DNA of 64,000 nucleotides, from the NCBI RefSeq assembly GCF_024599655.1, contig NZ_CP102247.1:496001-560000 (forward strand), read 5' to 3'. The position numbers and the translations under genes are program-made. The notes under the pieces were generated by a model. It had not been told where the DNA came from. It searched no databases and saw only the letters and a program-made list of their open reading frames with translations. Below are positions 41,811 through 51,322 of this stretch, piece after piece (position 1 is the first letter of the stretch; each line of letters starts with the position of its first letter). This DNA is from Enterobacter asburiae. GTDB lineage: Bacteria; Pseudomonadota; Gammaproteobacteria; Enterobacterales; Enterobacteriaceae.

Positions 41811-41837
41811 AAGGCCATCCGAAAGGATGGCCTTTTT
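41811..41837 (+). terminator. rRNA operon terminator
   Basis: AAGGCCATCC, tetraloop GAAA, GGATGGCCTT and T run, 12 bases after the second 5S gene. Confidence 0.95.
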
Positions 41838-41859
41838 GCGTTTATGCGCAGAAAAAACG

Positions 41860-41892
41860 GTAGGCCGGGTAAGGCGAAGCCGCCACCCGGCA
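41860..41892. repeat. REP element
   Basis: GTAGGCCGGGTAAGGCG...CGCCACCCGGCA, a classic enterobacterial REP palindrome, located between the rRNA terminator and the 3' end of yhdZ, that is, between two convergent transcription units. Confidence 0.85.
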
Positions 41893-41902
41893 GAGCAAAC
41901 GA

Positions 41903-42661
41903 CTAATGAATCACCTGCGACAGGAATGCTCGCGTGCGTTCTGACTTCGGATGCGCAAAGAACTCATCCGGCGGTGCCTGCTCAACAATCTCCCCGCGAT
42001 CCATAAAGATCACCCGGTCGGCCACGGTTCGCGCAAACCCCATCTCATGTGTCACACACAGCATGGTCATACCGGATTGCGCCAGCCCAATCATGGTGTC
42101 CAGAACCTCTTTCACCATTTCCGGATCCAGGGCAGATGTCGGTTCATCAAACAGCATAATTTTCGGTTTCATGCACAGCGAACGGGCGATAGCCACACGC
42201 TGCTGTTGGCCGCCCGATATCTGGCCAGGAAACTTATTGGCATGCTCGGCGATACGTACGCGCTCGAGGTAGTGCATGGCTAATGCCTCCGCTTCCTTTT
42301 TCGGCATCTTTCGTACCCAAATTGGCGCAAGCGTACAGTTCTGCAGAACGGTCAGGTGCGGAAACAGATTAAAGTGCTGAAATACCATTCCCACTTCCTG
42401 ACGTACGCGTTCGATATTGCGGATATCTTCATTCAGCTCGATGCCATCAACCACAATGCGTCCTTGCTGATGTTCTTCAAGATGATTAATACAGCGAATG
42501 GTCGTGGATTTCCCGGAGCCAGAAGGGCCGCAAAGGACAATGCGTTCTCCCTGCTTTACCTTAAGATTAATGTCCTTCAGGACATGAAATTGTCCGTACC
42601 ATTTATTCACATTTTCCAGCGTAATCATCGCGTCGGCGGGTGTCATAGTTATTTGGCTCAT
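41903..42661 (-). CDS. yhdZ: General L-amino acid ABC transporter ATP-binding protein (AapP-like)
   Basis: 252-residue ATPase of a polar amino acid importer. Walker A GPSGSGKST (about residues 39-47), Q-loop, signature SGGQQQR, Walker B IMLFDEPTSALD and the switch His in THEMGF are all intact. Last gene of the yhdWXYZ operon, 7 bases after yhdY. Confidence 0.95.
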   Translation of the reverse strand: MSQITMTPADAMITLENVNKWYGQFHVLKDINLKVKQGERIVLCGPSGSGKSTTIRCINHLEEHQQGRIVVDGIELNEDIRNIERVRQEVGMVFQHFNLFPHLTVLQNCTLAPIWVRKMPKKEAEALAMHYLERVRIAEHANKFPGQISGGQQQRVAIARSLCMKPKIMLFDEPTSALDPEMVKEVLDTMIGLAQSGMTMLCVTHEMGFARTVADRVIFMDRGEIVEQAPPDEFFAHPKSERTRAFLSQVIH

Positions 42662-42668
42662 AATTTCC

Positions 42669-43775
42669 TCAGTGCGGTGTACGCCCGGTGTTAAAGCGCT
42701 TTTCCAGATGCTGGCTGTAGCGCGACATGCTAAAACAAAAGATCCAGTAGATCAGAGCTGCAAAGACATATCCTTCGGTGGACATACCCAGCCAGACAGG
42801 GTCAACGGTTGCCTGTTGCACGCTGCTAAAGAGATCGAACAATCCAATGATGATCACCAGGCTGGTATCCTTGAAGAGGGCAATGATCGTGTTGACCAGA
42901 CCCGGGATGACCAGCTTGAGTGCTTGGGGAAGAATGACCAGTCCTTGCGTTTTCCAGTAACCGAGAGCCAGTGATTCCGCCGCTTCGTACTGGCCTTTAG
43001 GTAACGCCTGCAAACCACCTCGCACAACTTCAGCGACATAGGCGGACTGGAAGAGAATCACCCCCACCAGGGCACGGATCAGCTTGTCGATAGTGGTACC
43101 TTCTGCCATAAACAGCGGCAGCATGACCGACGACATAAACAGAACGGTGATAAGCGGTACGCCGCGCCAGAACTCAATGAAGATAACGGAGAGCACACGG
43201 ACGATCGGCATTTTTGAACGCCGTCCCAGAGCCAGTAAAATCCCCCACGGTAGCGCACCGGCTATCCCCACTGAAGCGATAATCAGCGTCAGAGTCAGCC
43301 CGCCCCACTGGCGTGTTTCAACGCGTTCCAGCCCCAGGAAACCGCCATACAACAGCGCCCAGACAATAATCGGATAAACCACTGCCCAGGCGGCAATATA
43401 GCGTCCACGATGAGGCAGCTTTTTCCAGAACATGGCCGCGATAGAAAGCAGGCCGATAACCAGCGCCAGATTAATCCGCCAGCGCTGTTCATGGGGATAC
43501 AATCCATACATAAACTGGCCGAAGCGCTCATGAATAAACACCCAGCAGGCGCCGGCCTTTGTGCAGTCTGCTCGGGTTGAACCGACCCAGTTGGCCTGTA
43601 AAAACGCCCAGTTCAGCAGGGGAGGAATCAATTCCCACATGAGCCACAGGCAGACAATCGTCAGCAGGCTGTTACTCCAGCTGGAGAACAGATTCTTACG
43701 CGCCCAGAGAATGAAACGTCCACCTGTCGAGTTGGCAGGGCGCGAGGAGTGCGACAGTATCGCTTTTGTCATCAT
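42669..43775 (-). CDS. yhdY: General L-amino acid ABC transporter permease (AapM-like)
   Basis: 368-residue inner membrane permease with several hydrophobic segments and the EAA-type cytoplasmic loop (EAAESLALGYWKTQGLVILPQALK) that docks the ATPase. Long N-terminal extension before the core is normal for the AapM group. Fits between yhdX and yhdZ with 6-base gaps. Confidence 0.94.
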   Translation of the reverse strand: MMTKAILSHSSRPANSTGGRFILWARKNLFSSWSNSLLTIVCLWLMWELIPPLLNWAFLQANWVGSTRADCTKAGACWVFIHERFGQFMYGLYPHEQRWRINLALVIGLLSIAAMFWKKLPHRGRYIAAWAVVYPIIVWALLYGGFLGLERVETRQWGGLTLTLIIASVGIAGALPWGILLALGRRSKMPIVRVLSVIFIEFWRGVPLITVLFMSSVMLPLFMAEGTTIDKLIRALVGVILFQSAYVAEVVRGGLQALPKGQYEAAESLALGYWKTQGLVILPQALKLVIPGLVNTIIALFKDTSLVIIIGLFDLFSSVQQATVDPVWLGMSTEGYVFAALIYWIFCFSMSRYSQHLEKRFNTGRTPH

Positions 43776-43781
43776 AGATCC

Positions 43782-44963
43782 TTAGCGCTCGACCAGTGCT
43801 ATACGACGGTTATAAAGGTTCATCAGCAGTGAAATCACCAGGCTGATGATCAGATAGACAGACATCGTGATGGCGATGGTTTCAATGGCTTGTCCGGTCT
43901 GGTTAAGCACGGTTCCGGCGAAGAGTGACACCATATCCGGGTAACCAATGGCAGCGGCCAGCGACGAGTTTTTGACAATATTGAGATACTGGCTGGTCAG
44001 GGGCGGAATGATGACCCGTAAAGCCTGCGGAATGATGACCTGGCGAAGCGTCACGGTATGGGGTAATCCCAGTGAGCGTGCCGCTTCGTGCTGTCCATAA
44101 GGTACGGCCTGTATCCCTGCACGGATAATCTCTGCGATAAACGCGGAGGTATAAATCGACAGTGCCAGCGTCAGGGCTGCCAGCTCGGGAATTAATACCA
44201 TCCCGCCCTGAAAGTTAAAGCCACGCAGATGTGGAATGTCCCAGTGCAGCGCGGCCCCAAACAGCCAGTGTGCGATCAGCGGCAGGCTAACGATCAGGAC
44301 AACAGCCGTGGGCCAGGTTCTCCGGAGCTGACCGGTTTTGATCTGATGCTTGCGGTTAAAACGGAATACCCCAGCAGAGAGAGCAAGCGCTATCGCAATC
44401 GCGCCGATGAAAGCGTACAGGCCTTCACCTACCAGGGGAGAAGGGATGGACAACCCACGGTTACTCAGGAAAAACAGCTCGAACGCGTCGACGGCCTGGC
44501 GGGGACCGGGAAGGTTACGCAGTACGGCGAAATACCAGAAGAATATCTGCAGGAGCGGGGGGATATTGCGGAACGTCTCAATATAAACAGTCGACAGTTT
44601 CCGCAGGAGCCAGTTTTCAGAAAGACGCGCCAGGCCAATAAAGAAGCCCAGTATCGACGCGAAGACGATACAAAGCGCCGATACCAACAGCGTATTCAGT
44701 AAACCGACTACGAACACGCGTCCGTAGGTGTCGCCTTCCTGGTAATCAATAAGGTGCTGAACGATACCAAACCCCGCGCTGCGATCTAAAAACGCGAAAC
44801 CGGAAGTAATGCCGCGATTATTCAGGTTGGTGATGGTGTTATGGATGAGATACACGGCGATGAGAACAACCGCAACAATAGCAATAATCTGGAATAGCCA
44901 GGCGCGGACCGCGGGATGAGAAAAGGATAGCGATCCTTTTACGGCTGAGCGGCGATGGGACAT
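43782..44963 (-). CDS. yhdX: General L-amino acid ABC transporter permease (AapQ-like)
   Basis: 393-residue inner membrane permease, partner of YhdY. EAA loop HEAARSLGLPHTVTLRQVIIPQALR near the C-terminus. The length matches E. coli. 67 bases after yhdW. Confidence 0.94.
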   Translation of the reverse strand: MSHRRSAVKGSLSFSHPAVRAWLFQIIAIVAVVLIAVYLIHNTITNLNNRGITSGFAFLDRSAGFGIVQHLIDYQEGDTYGRVFVVGLLNTLLVSALCIVFASILGFFIGLARLSENWLLRKLSTVYIETFRNIPPLLQIFFWYFAVLRNLPGPRQAVDAFELFFLSNRGLSIPSPLVGEGLYAFIGAIAIALALSAGVFRFNRKHQIKTGQLRRTWPTAVVLIVSLPLIAHWLFGAALHWDIPHLRGFNFQGGMVLIPELAALTLALSIYTSAFIAEIIRAGIQAVPYGQHEAARSLGLPHTVTLRQVIIPQALRVIIPPLTSQYLNIVKNSSLAAAIGYPDMVSLFAGTVLNQTGQAIETIAITMSVYLIISLVISLLMNLYNRRIALVER

Positions 44964-45030
44964 AAAGAAACCTCAGTAACCATGACTCTGGAGTGGGCAC
45001 TGCCTGAGCAGTGCCCGTTACAGCTATGAC

Positions 45031-46056
45031 TTAACGTACTGGTGGCGCGTACTGAATGCCGCCGTTGTTCCAGAGATTGTTCTGGCCGCGTTTGATCTTC
45101 AGCGGGCTTTCCGATCCCACGTTGCGCTCAAAGATCTCAGAGTAGTTACCCACCTGTTTGATGATGTTGTAAGCCCACTTGTTATCCAGCTTCAGATCCT
45201 TGCCGAAATCACCTTCTTTACCGAGCAGGTGTGCCATATCCGGGTTGGATGGCTTAGCAGCTTTCTCATCAACGTTTTTAGAGTTGATGCCCATCTCTTC
45301 TGCGTTCAGCATGGCAAACAGCGTCCAGCGAACAATGGAGAACCAGTCTTCATCACCACGACGAACGACGGGGCCGAGAGGTTCTTTGGAGATTACTTCT
45401 GGCAGGACAATCCACTCTGCCGGGTTGCTCAGCTTAATACGTAAGGCATACAGCTGTGACTGGTCAGAGGCCAGCGTGTCGCAACGGCCGGATTCCAGCG
45501 CTTTGGCCGATTCATCCGAGCGGTCGAATGTCACCGGGGTGTATTTCATGTTGTTTGCTTTGAAATAATCCGCGACGTTCAGCTCGGTATCGGTGCCCGC
45601 CTGGATACAAACGGTGGCGCCATCCAGTTCTTTGGCGCTTTTCAGACCAGCTTTATTGTGGGTCAGGAAGCCGATGCCGTCATAATAGGTCACGCCCGTA
45701 AATGACATCCCCATGCCAGCATCACGGGAGGAAGTCCAGGTGGTATTACGGGAGAGCATGTCGACCTCGCCGGACTGCAGCGCCGTAAAGCGTTCTTTCG
45801 CCGTCAGCGGGGTGTATTTTACTTTGCTGTCATCGCCAAAAACGGCGGCTGCAACGCCACGGCAGACATCCACATCAATACCGGTAAATTTGCCGTTCGC
45901 ATCGGCATAAGAGAAGCCAGGCAAACCGTCACTGATACCACATTGAACAAAACCTTTCTTTTTAACGGCATCCAGTGTCGTTCCCGCATGGGCTTGACCG
46001 GCTACGGCAAACAACATGCCTGCAGCGGCCAGGCTGGCTATCATCGTCTTTTTCAT
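45031..46056 (-). CDS. yhdW: Periplasmic amino acid-binding protein (AapJ-like)
   Basis: 341-residue solute-binding protein with a Sec signal peptide (MKKTMIASLAAAGMLFAVAGQAHA, cut near residue 24) and family 3 binding fold; GIDVDVCRGVAAAVFG and the SNRxTTW-like segment (SRNTTWTSSRD) are typical of the AapJ group. Intact here. First gene of a sigma-54 driven operon. Confidence 0.94.
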   Translation of the reverse strand: MKKTMIASLAAAGMLFAVAGQAHAGTTLDAVKKKGFVQCGISDGLPGFSYADANGKFTGIDVDVCRGVAAAVFGDDSKVKYTPLTAKERFTALQSGEVDMLSRNTTWTSSRDAGMGMSFTGVTYYDGIGFLTHNKAGLKSAKELDGATVCIQAGTDTELNVADYFKANNMKYTPVTFDRSDESAKALESGRCDTLASDQSQLYALRIKLSNPAEWIVLPEVISKEPLGPVVRRGDEDWFSIVRWTLFAMLNAEEMGINSKNVDEKAAKPSNPDMAHLLGKEGDFGKDLKLDNKWAYNIIKQVGNYSEIFERNVGSESPLKIKRGQNNLWNNGGIQYAPPVR

Positions 46057-46141
46057 AATGCATCCTGTGTGGCGAAATTTATCGTTATAGAGGCGTTTTT
46101 AAACGCTTAACCTGTCTGTGGCTTTGGCCAACGTTTATAAA

Positions 46142-46156
46142 GCAAACGTAATGCCA
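46142..46156 (-). promoter_or_regulatory. Sigma-54 promoter of yhdWXYZ
   Basis: On the minus strand TGGCAT-TACGT-TTGC: -24 GG and -12 GC with exact consensus spacing (TGGCAC-N5-TTGC), one mismatch. The start would be about 75 bases before yhdW. In E. coli yhdWXYZ belongs to the nitrogen-limitation (NtrC) regulon, as far as I recall from published expression work. Confidence 0.75.
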
Positions 46157-46228
46157 GTTTTGCGTTCGACAAAATAAGAGACGAGTGAACGCTTAATGCT
46201 GAGTGTAGACAGGCTTAAATAAAACGAG

Positions 46229-46275
46229 CGCCCCGAAACGGTGCGAAATTACAACCTATGCCACAAATCAGAGCA
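46229..46275 (-). promoter_or_regulatory. Candidate tandem NtrC enhancer sites
   Basis: Site 1 at 46229-46245 (CGCCCC-GAAAC-GGTGCG) matches 9 of 12 positions of the palindrome TGCACC-N5-GGTGCA and lies about 105 bases upstream of the expected start. Site 2 at 46259-46275 (TGCCAC-AAATC-AGAGCA) matches 8 of 12 and is exactly 30 bases further, close to three helical turns. The rest of the 46057-46529 gap holds AT-rich sequence with no gene. Confidence 0.5.
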
Positions 46276-46494
46276 AAAGTTTTGAGTCGGGTCAGGAAAA
46301 AGAAGAGATAGTTTCCGGGGTGAATATTGGCAGGGTATTCAATAATATTAATGTGTGAAAATCATCACGATAGAATAAGTAATTTGAATGAGTATGCGAA
46401 AAAGTTGTGACTAACTTCAGGCTTGTATTAATTACGTGAATAAATACGGGGCTATTTTTTTACTTATTTGAAAATACTGCACTCATTAAAAGCA

Positions 46495-46518
46495 AAAGCG
46501 CGGGCAGAGCCGCGCTTT
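46495..46518 (-). terminator. yhdV terminator
   Basis: AAAGCGCGG (46495-46503) and CCGCGCTTT (46510-46518) form a stem; on the minus strand it is followed by TTTTGCTTTT. Placed 12 bases after the yhdV stop. Confidence 0.8.
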
Positions 46519-46529
46519 CTCAACAGATG

Positions 46530-46751
46530 TTACTTCGTCAGAGCAACAATACCCAGCGTCAAACCCGCTACTGCGGCAGCACCGCCGGCGATAGCACCCG
46601 CGGTCTCCCAGTTATCCTGAGTGGTGCCTTTCATACAGGTATTGGTATGAACCAGTCGGCCCTGGTCGTCGTAAACCGGTACACATGGAGAGTCGTGCGC
46701 GCAACCAGCAAGCAGCGCAGCGAGAAGTGCAACGGAAATGAATCTTTTCAT
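46530..46751 (-). CDS. yhdV: YhdV, small predicted outer membrane lipoprotein
   Basis: 73-residue protein with a lipoprotein signal peptide and lipobox LLAGC (lipidated Cys17), two further cysteines, and a Gly/Ala-rich hydrophobic C-terminal segment (AGAIAGGAAAVAGLTLGIVALTK). Function is unknown. Same position and length as E. coli yhdV, between the amino acid transporter and acrF. Confidence 0.9.
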   Translation of the reverse strand: MKRFISVALLAALLAGCAHDSPCVPVYDDQGRLVHTNTCMKGTTQDNWETAGAIAGGAAAVAGLTLGIVALTK

Positions 46752-47057
46752 GATGTTACCTCAGTATTATTTCTAATCCGCTATAAAGCCAGGAGGGCTA
46801 TTAACGAACTGGAGGTTATTTTACCACCGGGGTAAGTCCTCGTTACACGAGGAATAATCTCAAATTATGTAGTTTGTAAAAATCGTGGAGAAAAGTCGGT
46901 TTCAGGAGAAATTTATGGAGACATTATGAAGAGGTAAAAGAGTGTTTTTACTTAATGCAAATCATCCTATTTTTAACAATGCCTTTATGTAAAGCCTAAT
47001 TCATTGTTTATGTTAAAAATAAAAAAAAGGCACCAGAGGTGCCTTTTCTGGGGAACA
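46752..47057. other. Intergenic region between yhdV and acrF
   Basis: 306 bases, AT-rich, no gene seen. It holds the upstream region of yhdV (right of 46751, no firm promoter match) and, at 47016-47047, the acrF terminator listed separately. Confidence 0.6.
47016..47047 (-). terminator. acrF terminator
   Basis: AAAAGGCACC-AGA-GGTGCCTTTT, with an A run on the plus strand that reads as a T tract after the stem in the acrF direction. Confidence 0.9.
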
Positions 47058-50000
47058 TTACTCTTTATGGTGAGTAAACCGTCGCCGAACAACCACAAAG
47101 AAGACGGGCACGAAGAAAATCGCCAGAAGCGTTGCGGAAAGCATTCCCCCCATAACGCCCGTACCGACGGCGTTTTGCGCGCCGCTCCCGGCACCGGTGC
47201 TGATCACCAGCGGCATGACGCCAAGGATAAAGGCCAGAGACGTCATCAGGATCGGTCGAAGGCGCATCCTGGAAGCTTCCAGCGTGGCTTCAATAATGCC
47301 TTTGCCTTCTTTATCCATCAGGTCTTTAGCAAATTCGACGATCAGGATGGCATTTTTAGCCGACAAACCAATCGTCGTCAGCAGGCCGACCTGGAAATAG
47401 ACGTCATTATTTAACCCGCGCAGCGACGCTGCGAGAAGCGCCCCAATGACACCCAGCGGTACAACCAGCATAACGGAGAACGGAATGGACCAGCTTTCAT
47501 ACAGCGCTGCCAGACACAGGAACACCACGATCAGTGAAATGGCGTACAGCGCAGGCGCCTGATTACCCGAGAGCCGCTCCTGATAAGACATCCCCGTCCA
47601 GTCATAGCCGATACCGGAAGGCAGTTTTGCCGCGAGACTTTCCATCATAACCATGGCCTCACCGGTACTTTTACCCGGGGCTGATTCCCCCAGGATCTCC
47701 ATCGAGGGCATCCCGTTATAGCGCTCCAGGCGAGGTGAGCCATAGAACCAGTGAGCGTTGCTGAAGGCGGAGAACGGGACCATCTCCCCATTCGCGCTGC
47801 GCACGTAAAGGTTGTTAATATCGCCTGGCAACATACGGAATTTTGCGTCAGCCTGTACGTAGACCTTTTTCACTCGCCCATGATCGATAAAGTCGTTCAC
47901 ATAGGTGCCACCTAAGGCCGTCGAAATCGTCTGGTTGACGTCAGAAAGACTGACGCCCAGCGCCTGCGCTTTCTCCTGATCGACATCCAGCTTGAACTGA
48001 GGCGTATCTTCAAGACCGTTAGGGCGCACGCGAACCAGCAGGTCAGGGTGCTCTTTCACCATGCTGAGCAGTTGGTTACGCGCCTGCGTCAGCTGGGTAT
48101 GCCCCAGGTTAGCCTGATCGATCAATTCAAAGTCGAAGCCCGTGGCGGTACCCAGCTCGATAATTGCAGGCAGGTTAAACGGGAACACAAGGCCATCTTT
48201 AATCTGACTGAAGGCTTTCGTCGCGCGACCCACAATGGCTTCGACGCCATTTTCCGACCCCGGGCGCTCCTCCCAGGGCTTCAGGCTGACGAATGCAATA
48301 CCGGAGTTCTGACCCTGGCCGCTAAAGCTAAAGCCGTTTACGGTAAAGACGGATTCAACGTTCGCCTTCTCTTTGTTCAGATAGTAATCCTGAACCTGGT
48401 CGAGGACCTGCTGAGTACGCGTCTGGGTTGCACCTGCCGGGAGCTGAACCATCGTCATAAATACCCCCTGATCCTCTTCGGGCAGGAAGGAGGTGGGCAA
48501 GCGCAGGAAAAGCACCGCCATGCCACCGACAATAATGACGTACACCACCAGATAGCGCCCTGTCTTACGCAAAATACCGCTCACGCTGTTGCTGTAGTGC
48601 TCCACGCTTTTATCAAAGAGCGCATTAAACCAGCCGAAGAAGCCACCTTTTTTCTCATGATGGTCGCCGGATATGGGCTTCAGCAACGTTGCACAGAGTG
48701 CGGGCGTCAGGATTAGCGCAACCAGTACGGACAAGGCCATAGCGGAAACGATAGTCAGCGAGAACTGGCGATAGATTGCCCCCGTCGAGCCGCCAAAAAA
48801 GGCCATCGGAATAAAGACCGCCGAGAGCACCATGGCGATCCCCACCAGTGCGCCCTGGATCTGCTCCATCGACTTCTGCGTGGCCTCTTTCGGCGGCAGC
48901 TTGTCCTCGACCATGACACGTTCAACGTTCTCAACGACCACGATAGCGTCATCGACCAGCAGGCCTATCGCCAGCACCATGCCGAACATCGTCAGGGTAT
49001 TGATGGAGAAACCAAACGCCGCCAGAACCGCGAAGGTACCCAGCAGAACGACCGGCACCGCGATAGTTGGGATGAGCGTCGCGCGCAGGTTTTGCAGGAA
49101 CAGGTACATGACCAGGAAGACGAGAACGATCGCTTCAAACAGGGTCTTCACCACTTCGTGGATGGAGATTTTCACGAAGGGCGTGGTGTCATAGGGATAG
49201 ACAACTTTCAGCCCCTGTGGGAAGAACTGCTGCAGCTGCGCCAGCTTGCTTTTGATGGCTGCCGCAGTGTCCAGCGCATTTGCCCCGGTTGCCAGCTTAA
49301 TCCCCAGGCCGGTTGCCGCCTGCCCGTTGATTTTAGTGACCATGTTGTAGTTTTCGCCACCCAGCTCAATGCGAGCCACGTCCTTCAGATGAACCATCGA
49401 GCCGTCCTGGTTCACCTTAAGCGTCACGCGGCCAAACTCCTCCGGTGATTTCAGGCGAGTTTGCGCGATGATCGAGGCATTCAGCTGTTGCCCTGGAATG
49501 GACGGCGTTCCGCCCAGCTGGCCTGCCGCTATCTGATCGTTCTGGGTTTTCAACTGGTTGATAATATCCAGCGGCGTCAGCTGGTATTTGTTCATCGCGT
49601 TGCTGTCGAGCCAGATGCGCATCGCATACTGAGCGCCAAACAGCTGAACGTCACCGACACCAGACGTTCGGCTGATGGCATCTTTGACGTTTGAGGCGAC
49701 ATAGTCAGAGATGTCGTTCTGCGTGAGGCTTTTGTTGTCTGAAACAAAACCGGCGACCAGCAGGAAGCTGCTGCTGGATTTCTCCACGCCAATCCCTTGC
49801 TGCTGAACCTCTTGCGGCAGCAGCGGCATGGCGAGCTGCAGCTTGTTCTGCACCTGCACCTGAGCGATGTCCGGGTCGGTTCCTGACTCGAAGGTCAGGG
49901 TGATGGTGACGTTCCCCGCTGAATCGCTGGTGGAGGACATATACATCAGGTTATCGATACCGTTCATGTTCTGTTCGATAACCTGGGTCACGGTATCCTG

Positions 50001-50171
50001 CACCGTTTGAGCGTCCGCTCCCGGGTAGGTCGCGGATATCGCCACGGCTGGAGGGGCAATGGTCGGATACTGTGCGACGGGAAGTTTGAGAATGGCCAGC
50101 CCGCCTGCAATCATCAAAATGATGGCAAGTACCCAGGCGAAAACCGGTCTCTGAATAAAGAAATTAGCCAT
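47058..50171 (-). CDS. acrF: Multidrug efflux RND transporter AcrF
   Basis: 1037-residue inner membrane pump of the HAE1 RND family, full length. The adjacent Asp pair of TM4 that relays protons (GLLVDDAIVVVENVERV, about residue 407) is intact; the large periplasmic loops follow TM1 and TM7. Works with AcrE and the outer membrane channel TolC (not here). 11 bases after acrE. Confidence 0.97.
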   Translation of the reverse strand: MANFFIQRPVFAWVLAIILMIAGGLAILKLPVAQYPTIAPPAVAISATYPGADAQTVQDTVTQVIEQNMNGIDNLMYMSSTSDSAGNVTITLTFESGTDPDIAQVQVQNKLQLAMPLLPQEVQQQGIGVEKSSSSFLLVAGFVSDNKSLTQNDISDYVASNVKDAISRTSGVGDVQLFGAQYAMRIWLDSNAMNKYQLTPLDIINQLKTQNDQIAAGQLGGTPSIPGQQLNASIIAQTRLKSPEEFGRVTLKVNQDGSMVHLKDVARIELGGENYNMVTKINGQAATGLGIKLATGANALDTAAAIKSKLAQLQQFFPQGLKVVYPYDTTPFVKISIHEVVKTLFEAIVLVFLVMYLFLQNLRATLIPTIAVPVVLLGTFAVLAAFGFSINTLTMFGMVLAIGLLVDDAIVVVENVERVMVEDKLPPKEATQKSMEQIQGALVGIAMVLSAVFIPMAFFGGSTGAIYRQFSLTIVSAMALSVLVALILTPALCATLLKPISGDHHEKKGGFFGWFNALFDKSVEHYSNSVSGILRKTGRYLVVYVIIVGGMAVLFLRLPTSFLPEEDQGVFMTMVQLPAGATQTRTQQVLDQVQDYYLNKEKANVESVFTVNGFSFSGQGQNSGIAFVSLKPWEERPGSENGVEAIVGRATKAFSQIKDGLVFPFNLPAIIELGTATGFDFELIDQANLGHTQLTQARNQLLSMVKEHPDLLVRVRPNGLEDTPQFKLDVDQEKAQALGVSLSDVNQTISTALGGTYVNDFIDHGRVKKVYVQADAKFRMLPGDINNLYVRSANGEMVPFSAFSNAHWFYGSPRLERYNGMPSMEILGESAPGKSTGEAMVMMESLAAKLPSGIGYDWTGMSYQERLSGNQAPALYAISLIVVFLCLAALYESWSIPFSVMLVVPLGVIGALLAASLRGLNNDVYFQVGLLTTIGLSAKNAILIVEFAKDLMDKEGKGIIEATLEASRMRLRPILMTSLAFILGVMPLVISTGAGSGAQNAVGTGVMGGMLSATLLAIFFVPVFFVVVRRRFTHHKE

Positions 50172-50182
50172 GTCGTCGTCCC

Positions 50183-51322
50183 TTAACCGGCTGGAGTCGT
50201 GGTGGTATCCGGCGTGGCGATGACGGTTACCCCCGGTTTGACTTTCTGTAGCCCGCTGACAATCACGCGGTCACCGTTTTTCAGCCCTTCCGTCACCAGC
50301 CAGCGATCGCCAATTGCCTGAGGGGCGACGACGGTACGCGGCTCAACCTGGTTTTTATCGTTCACCACCAGGACGGTTGCATCGCCTCGCGGTGTACGGG
50401 TCACGCCTTGCTGTGGAACCAGAATCGCGTCCGGCTGGGTGCCTTCATCAATGCGGGCGCGAACAAACATGCCGGGTAATAACAGATGCTGAGGGTTCGG
50501 GAAAATGGCGCGAAGGGTAATCGAGCCGGTACTTTCATCGACCGTGACGTCAGAGAACTGCAACGTGCCTTTCAGCGGATAGGGCTGCCCGTTTTCCATC
50601 AGCAGTTCAACGCTGCTGGCGGTATCGCCTTTTTGCAGGCTCGTCTGTTTCAGGCGCATAAAATCATTACTGGATTGGGTGACATCGACATAAATCGGAT
50701 CGAGCTGCTGGACCGTTGACAGCGCTGCGGCCTGCCCATTTGTCACCAGCGCCCCTTCGGTCACGCTTGATTTCCCGATACGACCATCAACAGGAGAGGT
50801 CACTTTGGTGTAGGCAAGGTTGATACGTGCGCTTTCAACGCCGGCTTTTGCGGCCACCACGCTGGCATCTGCCTGCTGAGCCGTCGCCACGGCCTGGTCA
50901 TACTCCTGCTTACTGACATACTGGGTGCCTACCAGCGGGAGATAACGTTTCACCGTCAGGTGCGCAATATTGGCCGCTGCCTGAGCCTTCGCCAGTTCGC
51001 CTTTCGCGCTGTCATAGGCTGCCTGATAGGTCGCGGGATCAATCTGATAAAGTGACTCACCCGCTTTTACATCGCTACCTTCCGCGAAGTTGCGGCGAAG
51101 GATAATACCGCTAACCTGAGGACGAACCTCCGCAACGCGAAATGCATCTGTTCTGCCCGGGAGTTCAGTGGTGACAGCCAGAGGCGCGCTTTTCACAATA
51201 TGCACGCTGACCTGAGGCGCCTGCAGGTGTTGTTGTTGATTTTCCTGACCATCGCATCCAGTGAGCAGTACCGCGCAGACAATGAAACCAGATAAGGGCA
51301 AGCGTCTGAAATGATTCGTCAT
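50183..51322 (-). CDS. acrE: Multidrug efflux periplasmic adaptor AcrE
   Basis: 379-residue membrane fusion protein with a lipoprotein signal (LLTGC, lipidated Cys23), hairpin helices (about residues 100-165), lipoyl and beta-barrel domains (INLAYTKVTSPVDGRIG typical). Bridges AcrF and TolC. Divergent from acrS across 388 bases. Confidence 0.96.
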   Translation of the reverse strand: MTNHFRRLPLSGFIVCAVLLTGCDGQENQQQHLQAPQVSVHIVKSAPLAVTTELPGRTDAFRVAEVRPQVSGIILRRNFAEGSDVKAGESLYQIDPATYQAAYDSAKGELAKAQAAANIAHLTVKRYLPLVGTQYVSKQEYDQAVATAQQADASVVAAKAGVESARINLAYTKVTSPVDGRIGKSSVTEGALVTNGQAAALSTVQQLDPIYVDVTQSSNDFMRLKQTSLQKGDTASSVELLMENGQPYPLKGTLQFSDVTVDESTGSITLRAIFPNPQHLLLPGMFVRARIDEGTQPDAILVPQQGVTRTPRGDATVLVVNDKNQVEPRTVVAPQAIGDRWLVTEGLKNGDRVIVSGLQKVKPGVTVIATPDTTTTPAG

